Source: SFWF01 sp045537915 (GTDB taxonomy: Bacteria > Bacillota > Clostridia > Oscillospirales > Acutalibacteraceae). From it: a stretch of 64,000 bases of DNA. This document shows, in pieces, positions 34,393-42,723 of this stretch. The first letter of the stretch is position 1, and the number at the start of each line of letters is the position of its first letter. The DNA lies in NCBI GenBank assembly GCA_045537915.1, contig JAZSQK010000035.1, positions 1 through 64,000 of the forward strand, read 5' to 3'. Both the position numbers and the translations under genes were made by a program. The notes under the pieces were generated by a model. That model searched no databases and was not told the DNA's origin. It was given only the letters and a program-made list of their open reading frames with translations.

Positions 34393-36231
34393 TCATTCGG
34401 TGTCTACAGCAAATCGCATATCTGCGAAAGAGGGATCTTTGAGTTTCTCTTCCGTATTTATCTTACCGTATGCGGCCATAGAATGTTCGTTCTCCAGATA
34501 TTTATAGATAAAAATCTCATCATTATAAGGAATAGAATTAATGCCAAGTTCCTTAGCCGAAAGTTTATTGTGGGACAATTCACTGCACAAATAAGCCATT
34601 TCAAAATGAGTTTTTGAGGTTGGTCTGTTTAGCCTTTTTACATATGCATCACCTTGGGCTAAGTTTTCAAGACTGTTAATGGAAAGAACGGGGATTTCCA
34701 TAATTGTTCTCTTGTCCGGCGACAGAGCCGCATCCAAGGTTTTTATACGTCGTGTGCCACATTTTTCGGAAAACTCCCTTTTTGTTCTGTGACTTTGAGA
34801 ACCCAAAAATATCTCAACATTGCAATTTGCTTTTATTGTACCTGCATCAGCGATTCCGTAATTGCCCTCAATTTGTTCGTAAGATTGAACATATAATTGA
34901 AAAATAATACGTCTCGAAAGACTTGTCGAAATCTTATTTGTAAAACCGTTAATGACAGGAATGTTCGCAAATTCATCAAGAATAAAAAACATCTCTCTGT
35001 TTAGCTTTCCACCGTTTGCCTCGGCTTTCATCAGCATTTCTTTATATACCCAGTCAATGAACAATCCTGCGATAAAATAATCGCTTTTCTCATAGTCTCT
35101 GGTAATCAAAAATATTGCAAATGGTTGTTCATCACAATTACTAAGATCAATATTGTTATCGTTTGCCAACGAGTAAATTTTAGGATTGAACCACTCCTGC
35201 ATTATGTTATCGAAGCACCCCAAATAACTTCTGGTTGTTGTCGGAGCGTTCTCGAAGAAACCTCGCATATGCCGTATAGAGTCATCTGTGATTTTTTTGT
35301 GCCAAAGCTTTGTTGTTTTAAGCAAAGGTGTGTTGTTCATCCCAGTCAACACGTTTTCACGAAGAATTTCATAATAGCGCTGCATATTCATAAAATTCAT
35401 ATTTTTTCGTTCAAAACCGCTTCTGCTGTCCAACGCATCCTCAAGCATAAGGTAAATCATACCTCTTAATATTTCCAGTGCGCCTTGTTGCCAGCCGGGG
35501 TCCTTTGAGTTTTGAACAGCCGTCGAACCCAAAGATGCTACTAACTGATTGATCAAATCAGAAGTGTGGCTCTCTATTTCGCTTTTTTTATGAGCTACGG
35601 CAAAATCAGCATGTTCCTCATTGGAATACGCTTTATCGTCAAAACTCCAAAAACAACCGGATTTTTCGTAGGTGCTGATATTGTCTTCGAGAATGTATTT
35701 TGACAGACCTCTCAACGAGCTGTGATATTTCAGCCTTTCTTCAATACTGTTCATTTCCATCCAACCGTCGTATATTTCAAGCAACGGATTCCACATGTTT
35801 GAATACTGGGTATCCTTAAAATTAAGTGCAAAGATCTTATATCCTCTTTCCCTTAATATCTCTGTCGCATTCTCCGAAATTTCCCCTTTAGGATCTGCAA
35901 TCATAAAGTTAGGTTTGTTTTTCTTGGCAGACAAAGAATACACCGAATCCATAACATGCCCCCAGGTTTTTCCCACCTGAGTAGTGCCAACCACCAGTGT
36001 ATGGGCAGCATCTTGAAAAGTAACAGATAATTGGTCGCTTTTATCACGACTCATTGAATACAGCATTCCCCAAATTTCATGATTTTCAAGCTCATTGTAG
36101 TTAACGGTTTTTAAATTATATTCATTTGAATAATCATCAAAATTGAGAACCTCGTTATTCGGAAAAAAGCGTTTTGTATACTCTCTTTCACAATTTTTAC
36201 TTAATGATTTAACATTAAAAAGCTCATTCAT
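34393..36231 (-). CDS. VirD4/TraG-type ATPase without a membrane anchor
   Basis: A 612-residue hexameric-type motor ATPase. Walker A is GTTQVGKT (82-89), the FMIADPKGE strand (109-117) is typical of VirD4/TraG coupling proteins, and Walker B is FFILDEFANIP (415-425). Coupling proteins normally begin with one or two transmembrane helices; none is visible in the first 75 residues, which are polar and acidic. Its start overlaps the stop of the Sel1-like gene by 4 nt. No relaxase, VirB4, VirB6 or prepilin gene is in the window. The domain family is secure; a conjugation role is doubtful. Confidence 0.85.
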   Translation of the reverse strand: MNELFNVKSLSKNCEREYTKRFFPNNEVLNFDDYSNEYNLKTVNYNELENHEIWGMLYSMSRDKSDQLSVTFQDAAHTLVVGTTQVGKTWGHVMDSVYSLSAKKNKPNFMIADPKGEISENATEILRERGYKIFALNFKDTQYSNMWNPLLEIYDGWMEMNSIEERLKYHSSLRGLSKYILEDNISTYEKSGCFWSFDDKAYSNEEHADFAVAHKKSEIESHTSDLINQLVASLGSTAVQNSKDPGWQQGALEILRGMIYLMLEDALDSRSGFERKNMNFMNMQRYYEILRENVLTGMNNTPLLKTTKLWHKKITDDSIRHMRGFFENAPTTTRSYLGCFDNIMQEWFNPKIYSLANDNNIDLSNCDEQPFAIFLITRDYEKSDYFIAGLFIDWVYKEMLMKAEANGGKLNREMFFILDEFANIPVINGFTNKISTSLSRRIIFQLYVQSYEQIEGNYGIADAGTIKANCNVEIFLGSQSHRTKREFSEKCGTRRIKTLDAALSPDKRTIMEIPVLSINSLENLAQGDAYVKRLNRPTSKTHFEMAYLCSELSHNKLSAKELGINSIPYNDEIFIYKYLENEHSMAAYGKINTEEKLKDPSFADMRFAVDTE

Positions 36232-37142
36232 TTTTCTCTCACCCTGAATCCAATACGGTTTTCTTTATTGTTCATCATCAGATAAGCATTACGCCATGTT
36301 TTTTCGTTAAAATTCAGAATCTTTTCCACCTTGTTTTGATATGATAATTCATTTGATATCAATATATTCGCCAATTCGTTGTTGATAAGCGAATTCTTTT
36401 TAGGTGCAATAATATAGGCATTTAACAATTTTCTTAATTGCCAATACTCTGAAACTTTGGTATCGCTTATATCTTCCGGCTGGTCGTCAGAAAAAATGCT
36501 TTTATATCCCGAATTTGTTTTGCCTGTTTTCTGATATAGTTTATCAATCAAAACTGATGAGATTTTGTCGCCCCAAAGAATACATTTTAAAAGGTTTTCT
36601 TCGGCTCTTTTAAAATCAATATTGCACCCGATTCCTAATGCATATAAAACAGCGATTTGCCTCGTGATATCAATATTCCCATTTTTTACAAGCCGATTAA
36701 GATGCCATAGTCTTAATTTTGCATTATAAGGATGATGGAAATACTCATATTTCATATTTACTTTTATTTGGTTAGCAATACGCATATCGGAGATGTTGTA
36801 ATTTTGCGCTTCATCTACAGCAATTTCCTCCAATATACGACCTTTAATCTCATACAGTTCAATGTTTTCCTTATCATTATCTGATAAAAGTTCTGTAGAA
36901 GATATCGCCTGATAATCTGTAATCAAGCCAATATTCATCATATCTCCTAAAATACATTTTTCGAACTGGTTGATTGTTTCTTGCTCCAATTCAAAAGCTT
37001 CTCCGATAAAAGCGATTATTTTATGCGCATCAGAGTCAAATTCCTTACAATTGTATGTAGACATTAAAGAGGTGGACAGACACATTGTATGAAATGTCTC
37101 AAAATTATCATAAATTATCGGCAAAAGTTCCTTAATCTCCAT
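36228..37142 (-). CDS. Unknown protein with one Sel1-like repeat
   Basis: A 304-residue cytoplasmic, mainly helical protein of unknown family. Residues about 173-210 (YALGIGCNIDFKRAEENLLK) match one Sel1-like repeat. The rest has no recognised motif. The ATG at 37142 is chosen because GAGGTG sits 7 nt upstream, inside the end of clpP; a TTG two codons earlier is also in frame. The reading frames overlap on both sides: 11 nt with clpP and 4 nt with the VirD4-like gene. Fixed ratios of the three proteins are therefore likely, and it may bridge protease and ATPase (inference). Confidence 0.7.
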   Translation of the reverse strand: MEIKELLPIIYDNFETFHTMCLSTSLMSTYNCKEFDSDAHKIIAFIGEAFELEQETINQFEKCILGDMMNIGLITDYQAISSTELLSDNDKENIELYEIKGRILEEIAVDEAQNYNISDMRIANQIKVNMKYEYFHHPYNAKLRLWHLNRLVKNGNIDITRQIAVLYALGIGCNIDFKRAEENLLKCILWGDKISSVLIDKLYQKTGKTNSGYKSIFSDDQPEDISDTKVSEYWQLRKLLNAYIIAPKKNSLINNELANILISNELSYQNKVEKILNFNEKTWRNAYLMMNNKENRIGFRVREK

Positions 37143-37719
37143 CAACAATCACCTCGTCAATAATACCGTACTCGACAGCATCAAAAGGATTCATGTAATA
37201 ATCTCTTTCGGTGTCAGCAGATATCTGCTCTTGTGTTTTGCCCGTCATTTTAGCCAACAGTTTATCTAACGTTGCCTTTTTTGAAGAAATCAGATCGGCT
37301 TGTATTTTAATATCGGTTGCCTGTCCGTATGGTATTGCTCCTAACGCTTGATGTATCATAATAGAACTATTTTCAAGGGCATATCTTTTACCCTTTGTAC
37401 CTGCCGCAAGTAAAAAAGCTCCCATGCTTGACGCTTCGCCAACACAAAGTGTGCAAACATCACATTTTATATGTTTTATAGTGTCATAAATTGCAAGACC
37501 GTCGTTTATGCTGCCGCCCGGCGAATTTATGTAAAGGGTTATATCTTTTTTCGGGTCAACCGATTCAAGAAAAAGCAATTGTGACATTACAATACATGCG
37601 GTATTTCGGTCGATATTATCAAATAGCATTATTATGCGGTCTGATAACAGTCTTGAAAAAATGTCATAGGATATTACTCCCGAAATACCTTTTTCTAAAT
37701 AGGTTGGTGTAGGTATCAT
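37132..37719 (-). CDS. clpP: ClpP-type serine protease, accessory copy
   Basis: A 195-residue peptidase with an intact triad: Ser98 (GEASSMGAF), His123 (SSIMIHQALG) and Asp173 (ERDYYMNPFDAVEYGIID), plus LYINSPGGS that forms the oxyanion region. Length equals housekeeping ClpP, but no propeptide-like start is obvious. Housekeeping clpP usually sits by tig and clpX; here it heads an operon with a Sel1-like and a VirD4-like gene. No Clp ATPase with an IGF-type loop is adjacent. The ATG at 37719 follows AGGAGG at good spacing; the longer reading runs into the promoter. Confidence 0.93.
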   Translation of the reverse strand: MIPTPTYLEKGISGVISYDIFSRLLSDRIIMLFDNIDRNTACIVMSQLLFLESVDPKKDITLYINSPGGSINDGLAIYDTIKHIKCDVCTLCVGEASSMGAFLLAAGTKGKRYALENSSIMIHQALGAIPYGQATDIKIQADLISSKKATLDKLLAKMTGKTQEQISADTERDYYMNPFDAVEYGIIDEVIVDGD

Positions 37720-37771
37720 AAAACTTCCTCCTTTACTTTTCAAACAACCCTTTTGTTTTTTGCAATTATGT

Positions 37772-37800
37772 GTTATAATCATCTGGGATGTCTTTGTCAT
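37772..37800 (-). promoter_or_regulatory. Promoter of the clpP operon
   Basis: On the minus strand, ATGACA (37795-37800), a 17-bp spacer and TATAAC (37772-37777), about 50 bp ahead of the clpP ATG. Confidence 0.55.
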
Positions 37801-37907
37801 TATTTTACAAAACTCCCATTTAACGGTACATACCTTTGTCGTGAATATTTCTTCTATAGATGATGTGAAAGTTTTTCCACGATTTGTGTGTGATTGGGGG
37901 GGTAAAT

Positions 37908-39065
37908 ATGTTAGTAAACAAAAATGAAGAATACATTTTAGCGGTAAAGAACAATCTTCGTAATTTTTTGCATACCGTAGGTTACAGAATCGACCAATAT
38001 GGTAGCTTTACCGCAAAAGATGAAAGAAACGCAAAATTTAAAACTTTAACACACTTATGTAATGAGTTGCAGAAAAAAGCTACTGAAGAAAATAACTCTT
38101 ATTGGCTGAGTAAGCCGGATAACAAACTAAAAAAACTTCTTTCAAATGAAAATGATACTCTCGATCCGTATTTTATAAACGAAATATGCGGATTGTATAA
38201 TTTCCCACTGGAAAAGGTGTTCTCTGCTGAAAAAATCACTTGTTCAGAAACAGAAGAAATAATGTCAGAGGTTGCAAAAGAAATTAGAATAAAACAAAAA
38301 CCATTTGCACCCCTTTCAAAACTTACTCATAAATCTTATTTTGGTGATTTTTACGGGTATACTTTTGACCATAACCCAAACGAAGATGATAAAATCATCA
38401 AATTTAAATTATCAATTTTTGAAGATGAAAATTTTGTAGCCAAAGCAGAATATATCTTTTACAATCAAAATCAAGAAAAGCAAGTTTTTATCGGAACGCC
38501 TTACTACATATCGGAACTGAATGCAGTTTGCATTGAAATGTCGGCAAATAATAACCGCAGATATCAATACCTTTACTTTAATGGAGCTCCGTATAATTCT
38601 AAAAAGCTGACTTATAAAAACGGCACCTGTGTCAGAACCTCCACCGCTTCAAGAAATCACGAGCCGGATGTTAAAAGCTTTATTATTACGGGGTGCGAAC
38701 TGCCTGATAATGTCGTAGAAACCATCATTCCGGGTTTGCTTAAAATGACTGAAAATAATTTTTACATTTTATCTTCACACCTCGAGAGGCTGGAACAAGA
38801 AAATACAAATATAAAAGTTTTCCACGAAAAATACAGTTCGGACTTTCAGCTTGTTGATAACTGCGTCTATTTAGTTAAAGAGAGAAAAATAATAGAAAAC
38901 ACCAAGTACGAAAGTAAGGCAGAGAGAATTTTTGCATTTGAGTGCTTAACAACAATCAAAGCCTTCGCATTAGCGCCAAACCGAATTATGTATCGCAATA
39001 CAGAAGCAGATTATAACTTTTTCAAACAGTTTCAGCAGGATTTAAATGATATTATGTTATACTAA
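37908..39065 (+). CDS. Unrecognised protein divergent from clpP
   Basis: A 385-residue soluble protein. The first 110 residues are helical and charged and could hold a degenerate DNA-binding region (LNPYFINEICGLY-like end of a helical bundle, here LDPYFINEICGLYNFP). The middle (about 120-260) is strand-rich with SYFGDFYGYTFDHN and AEYIFYNQNQEKQVFIGTPYY. No enzyme motif is recognised. The ATG at 37908 follows a GGGGGGG run, a strong ribosome site; an ATG-containing extension upstream is not needed. It shares the 188-bp divergent intergenic region with clpP and may be the island's regulator or sensor (inference). Confidence 0.6.
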   Translation: MLVNKNEEYILAVKNNLRNFLHTVGYRIDQYGSFTAKDERNAKFKTLTHLCNELQKKATEENNSYWLSKPDNKLKKLLSNENDTLDPYFINEICGLYNFPLEKVFSAEKITCSETEEIMSEVAKEIRIKQKPFAPLSKLTHKSYFGDFYGYTFDHNPNEDDKIIKFKLSIFEDENFVAKAEYIFYNQNQEKQVFIGTPYYISELNAVCIEMSANNNRRYQYLYFNGAPYNSKKLTYKNGTCVRTSTASRNHEPDVKSFIITGCELPDNVVETIIPGLLKMTENNFYILSSHLERLEQENTNIKVFHEKYSSDFQLVDNCVYLVKERKIIENTKYESKAERIFAFECLTTIKAFALAPNRIMYRNTEADYNFFKQFQQDLNDIMLY

Positions 39066-39098
39066 CTTGTTTTCACATAATCGTTATAACAATAAGCA

Positions 39099-39127
39099 TC
39101 GACAATATTACGATGCCGTGATATAAT
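39099..39127 (+). promoter_or_regulatory. Extended -10 promoter of ychF
   Basis: TCGACA (39099-39104), a 17-bp spacer and TATAAT (39122-39127) with a TGA extension. A GCATCG/CGATGC hairpin (39096-39116) covers the -35 box and spacer. Confidence 0.7.
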
Positions 39128-39176
39128 ACTATTTAAACGCATGAAACACTGATAAATAAAGGAGTTTTAAAATATT

Positions 39177-40274
39177 ATGAAACTAGGTATCGTGGGGCTT
39201 CCTAACGTTGGAAAGTCCACCCTTTTTAACGCTATAACAAATGCAGGGGCGCAGAGCGCAAACTATCCCTTCTGCACCATTGAGCCGAATGTCGGAATGG
39301 TTGCCGTTCCGGATGAGCGACTTGTCGCACTGCGGGAAATGTATAACCCCGTAAAGTTTACTCCAGCTGTTATTGAGTTTGTCGATATTGCAGGTCTAGT
39401 TAAGGGAGCATCCAAGGGAGAGGGCCTCGGAAACAAGTTTCTTTCACACATTCGAGAGGTTGACGCAATCGTACATGTTGTACGTTGTTTTGAGAGTACC
39501 GATATTATCCATGTTGAAGGCTCGGTTGACCCTGCAAGAGATATTGAAACCATCAATCTGGAACTGATTTTTTCGGATATGGAGATGGTTCAGCGCCGTC
39601 TTGACAAATCTTCAAAGGCGCTTAAGGGAGACAAGTCTCTTCAAGGTGAGGTTGACTTTTTGAAAAGGCTTCTTGACTCTTTGGAAAACGGAATTCCCGC
39701 AAGGGCTGTTGTGCCGAATGACGATACGGAAAAAGAGGTTTTGAACACCACCGCTCTTCTCTCTTTAAAACCTGTAATATACGCCTGTAATATGAGCGAG
39801 GACGATTTCATAAACGGAATTGACAACAATGCGAACTATAAAAAGGTTAAGGAAATTGCCGCTGCAGAGGGTGCCGAGACACTTCCTATCTGCGCTTCAA
39901 TGGAGGCTGAAATCTCAAGTCTTGATGAAGAGGAAAAGGTTATGTTCCTCTCTGACCTCGGACTCGAGCAGTCAGGTCTTGACCGACTTATAAAAACCTG
40001 TTATTCCCTTCTCGGTCTTATTTCTTATCTCACTGCAGGTCAGCCCGAAGTTCGTGCCTGGACCATAACAAAAGGCACCAAGGCTCCACAGGCGGCAGGA
40101 AAGATACACTCGGATTTCGAGCGTGGTTTTATACGTGCAGAGGTGGTTTCCTTTAAGGACCTTATGGACTGTGGCAGTATGGTAGCCGCAAAGGAGAAAG
40201 GCCTTGTTCGAAGCGAGGGCAAGGAATATATTATGCAGGATGGGGACATAGTATTATTTAGATTTAATGTTTAG
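39177..40274 (+). CDS. ychF: Redox-regulated ATPase YchF (Obg-like)
   Basis: A 365-residue P-loop ATPase of the Obg/OLA1 group, involved in ribosome-linked stress responses. G1 is GLPNVGKSTLFNAIT (6-20) and G3 is EFVDIAGLVKGASKGEGLGN. The NxxE-type G4, which shifts preference from GTP to ATP, is represented by YACNMSEDD. A TGS/ubiquitin-like domain closes the protein (VRAWTITKGTKAPQAAG onward). Ribosome site AAAGGAG. It starts a plus-strand run of housekeeping genes that bounds the accessory region. Confidence 0.96.
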   Translation: MKLGIVGLPNVGKSTLFNAITNAGAQSANYPFCTIEPNVGMVAVPDERLVALREMYNPVKFTPAVIEFVDIAGLVKGASKGEGLGNKFLSHIREVDAIVHVVRCFESTDIIHVEGSVDPARDIETINLELIFSDMEMVQRRLDKSSKALKGDKSLQGEVDFLKRLLDSLENGIPARAVVPNDDTEKEVLNTTALLSLKPVIYACNMSEDDFINGIDNNANYKKVKEIAAAEGAETLPICASMEAEISSLDEEEKVMFLSDLGLEQSGLDRLIKTCYSLLGLISYLTAGQPEVRAWTITKGTKAPQAAGKIHSDFERGFIRAEVVSFKDLMDCGSMVAAKEKGLVRSEGKEYIMQDGDIVLFRFNV

Positions 40275-40283
40275 GATGATACT

Positions 40284-40985
40284 ATGTTTGGCAGTTTTTA
40301 TTTCTACGGTTTTGACATCTATTATATTTATCTTGTAATACCTGCTCTGGTAATATCTTTGATTGCACAGTTTAAGGTAAAAAGCACCTTTGCAAAGTAT
40401 TCAAAGGTTTCGTCAGGTCAGCTTACGGGGGCTGATGCGGCAAGGCAGGTTCTTTATTCCCACGGCATTGCAAATGTAAGAATTGAGCGTGTTTCGGGAA
40501 ATCTTACCGACCACTATGACCCGAGGACAAATGTTATAAGGCTTTCCGAATCGGTCTATGATGCCGCTTCGGTAGCGGCGGTTGGTGTTGCGGCTCACGA
40601 GGCAGGTCACGCTGTGCAATACGCAGAGAACTATACCCCTATCGTAATCAGGAACAAGTTAGTGCCTGTGGTTAATTTCGGCAGCTCAATATCCTGGTTT
40701 TTACTGCTTCTGGGAATTTTTTTAAACCAAGAAACTCTTTTATGGGTTGGTATTGCTCTTTTTTCTCTGACCACACTTTTCCATCTTATTACCCTTCCTG
40801 TAGAATTTAACGCCTCAAAAAGAGCCATCAGAACCCTATCCTCCACTTCGCTTTTGCAAGAAGAAGAGCTTCTCGGCTCTAAAAAGGTTCTGTCGGCAGC
40901 CGCTATGACCTATGTTGCGGCATTGCTTTTATCTTTAGCGCAGCTTTTACGTTTCGTAGCAATCTTTGGCAGAAGAAGACGCTGA
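40284..40985 (+). CDS. YugP-type zinc metallopeptidase
   Basis: A 233-residue membrane protein with the zinc motif HEAGHAVQ (105-112) in a cytoplasmic/membrane-facing loop. Hydrophobic segments lie at about 12-30, 125-165 and 205-225. This is the neutral zinc metallopeptidase family of B. subtilis YugP, whose substrate is unknown. It lies 9 nt after ychF in the same orientation. Confidence 0.92.
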   Translation: MFGSFYFYGFDIYYIYLVIPALVISLIAQFKVKSTFAKYSKVSSGQLTGADAARQVLYSHGIANVRIERVSGNLTDHYDPRTNVIRLSESVYDAASVAAVGVAAHEAGHAVQYAENYTPIVIRNKLVPVVNFGSSISWFLLLLGIFLNQETLLWVGIALFSLTTLFHLITLPVEFNASKRAIRTLSSTSLLQEEELLGSKKVLSAAAMTYVAALLLSLAQLLRFVAIFGRRRR

Positions 40986-41038
40986 AAATAATTTATAAAC
41001 CCTTCATATAAAGACACACTAAACTTGGAGATGAGTTT

Positions 41039-41419
41039 ATGTGTAATTTTATAAAATTCGGGCTAGGGGCTTTTTCATACGGCCTTATTGAAATACTCTG
41101 GAGGGGTTATACCCACTGGAGTATGATGATTGCAGGTGGGCTTTGTTTTTTGTCCTTTGCCTCAATTTCCGAAAGGTTTAAATCAAAATGCCTTGCAATA
41201 AAATGCATTATCGGCGGTCTGACCGTTACTGCGATTGAGTTTGTTTTCGGTCTTATATTTAATATTTTGCTCAAAAAGCAGGTCTGGGATTACAGTGACA
41301 GACCCTTTAACCTGTTCGGTCAGGTTTGTCTGCTTTTCACTCTGCTTTGGGGGCTTTTATGCATTATAGCAATACCCTTGGCAGATAAAATAAATAAAAG
41401 GTTGAGAGGTAAGGTATGA
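41039..41419 (+). CDS. CmpB-like (putative ABC permease) membrane protein
   Basis: A 126-residue protein with four hydrophobic segments. The line EFVFGLIFNILLKKQVWDYS followed by PFNLFGQVCL is the signature of the PF06541 family, called putative ABC transporter permease although the function is unproved. Its stop overlaps the alr start by 4 nt (ATGA), so translation is coupled to alanine racemase. Confidence 0.85.
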   Translation: MCNFIKFGLGAFSYGLIEILWRGYTHWSMMIAGGLCFLSFASISERFKSKCLAIKCIIGGLTVTAIEFVFGLIFNILLKKQVWDYSDRPFNLFGQVCLLFTLLWGLLCIIAIPLADKINKRLRGKV

Positions 41420-42561
41420 GTTATCTTCACAGAGCCTGGGCAGAGATAAATTTAGATGCCCTTTTAAACAACTTTGACATAATAAAAAGTACTACCGACA
41501 GTAAGATTTTCTCGGTGGTCAAAGCGAACGCTTATGGTCACTCGGTAGGGCCTATCGCAAGGCTTCTTGATGAGGCCGGTACATATGCTTTTGCCGTTTC
41601 AAATATTGATGAAGCAAAAGAGCTTCGCAATCTCGGCATCAAAAAACCTGTTCTTATACTTGGTTATACCCCTATTGACAACGCAAACTCACTTGCTCAA
41701 TATGATATAACACAATCTGTTTTTTCCCTTGAGTATGCGGAAAAGCTTGACAGTTTTGCAAAAAAACATGGGATATACATAAAAGCCCATCTGAAACTGG
41801 ATACAGGCATGGGACGGATTGGATTTAACTGTCGTACTGAAGAACTTAGTGACCTTAATAATATAAAAGCCGCACTCAAACTTGAAAACATAACTTATGA
41901 AGGCGTTTTTATGCACTTTTGTGTTGCCGACAGTTACGAAAACTTTAATGTTGCTTATACCGAAGAACAATACAAGAGATTTTTATCTGCAGTTGATGCC
42001 CTTGAAAAAGAAGGATACTCTTTTAAGCTCAAGCACTGCTGCAACTCGGCAGGAACACTTCTCTGCAAGGAAAAGCACCTTGACGCAGTAAGACCCGGAA
42101 TAATTCTTTACGGTTTGACCCCCTCTACAGAAATCCAAATAGACCACAAATTTAAGCCTGTTATGTCCTTTAAAACGGCAGTTTCAATGGTAAAAACGGT
42201 TGAGCAAGGCAGCACATTAAGTTACGGCAGAACATATACTCTTCAAAAATCCCGTAAAATCGCAACCCTTTCGGTAGGTTATGCCGACGGATACCCAAGG
42301 CTTTTATCCAACAAGGGTTACGTCCTTATAAACGGGCAAAAGGCAAATATAGTCGGCAGAATATGTATGGACCAGATGTGTGTCGATGTCACCGATATTG
42401 ATAATATAAAAGAGGGAGACACAGTAACCCTTTTCGGCGATGGACTGCCTGTTGAGCTTGTAGCAGACTGGGCGAGTACAATAAACTATGAAATCGTTTG
42501 CGGACTTTCAAAAAGGGTCCCGAGGGTTTATATCAGGGATAAAAAAGAGATTGAAATATAA
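41416..42561 (+). CDS. alr: Alanine racemase
   Basis: A 381-residue PLP enzyme making D-alanine for peptidoglycan. The PLP lysine is in SVVKANAYGHS (about residue 38). The partner tyrosine region LSYGRTYTLQ and CMDQMCVDVTD near the C-terminus are conserved. In a window with murB, a PBP, mltG and an amidase it belongs to cell-wall supply. A terminator follows. Confidence 0.96.
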   Translation: MSYLHRAWAEINLDALLNNFDIIKSTTDSKIFSVVKANAYGHSVGPIARLLDEAGTYAFAVSNIDEAKELRNLGIKKPVLILGYTPIDNANSLAQYDITQSVFSLEYAEKLDSFAKKHGIYIKAHLKLDTGMGRIGFNCRTEELSDLNNIKAALKLENITYEGVFMHFCVADSYENFNVAYTEEQYKRFLSAVDALEKEGYSFKLKHCCNSAGTLLCKEKHLDAVRPGIILYGLTPSTEIQIDHKFKPVMSFKTAVSMVKTVEQGSTLSYGRTYTLQKSRKIATLSVGYADGYPRLLSNKGYVLINGQKANIVGRICMDQMCVDVTDIDNIKEGDTVTLFGDGLPVELVADWASTINYEIVCGLSKRVPRVYIRDKKEIEI

Positions 42562-42577
42562 ATCTTACGCAATAAAC

Positions 42578-42615
42578 AAACCGAAAGAGAGGAGTTAACT
42601 CTTTTTCGGTTTTTA
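42578..42615 (+). terminator. Terminator after alr
   Basis: AAACCGAAAGAG (42578-42589) pairs imperfectly with the CTC-TTTTTCGGTTT arm, then T residues. Confidence 0.8.
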
Positions 42616-42723
42616 TATTTGCTTGATAAAAATCAATAATTTTGCAGTTCGACACAAAAAGATGGTATTTTTTCTGAATATAGAGTAAAATAGATTTAGA
42701 CAGTCCGAAAGGAAGGTGCCTTA

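Noticed and set aside
34393..37719. Part of a normal integrative conjugative element
   Set aside because: No relaxase, VirB4/TraE, VirB6, integrase or att sites nearby, and the ATPase lacks a membrane anchor.
37132..37719. Housekeeping clpP-clpX locus
   Set aside because: No trigger factor, clpX or lon gene is adjacent; the gene is tied to Sel1-like and VirD4-like genes.
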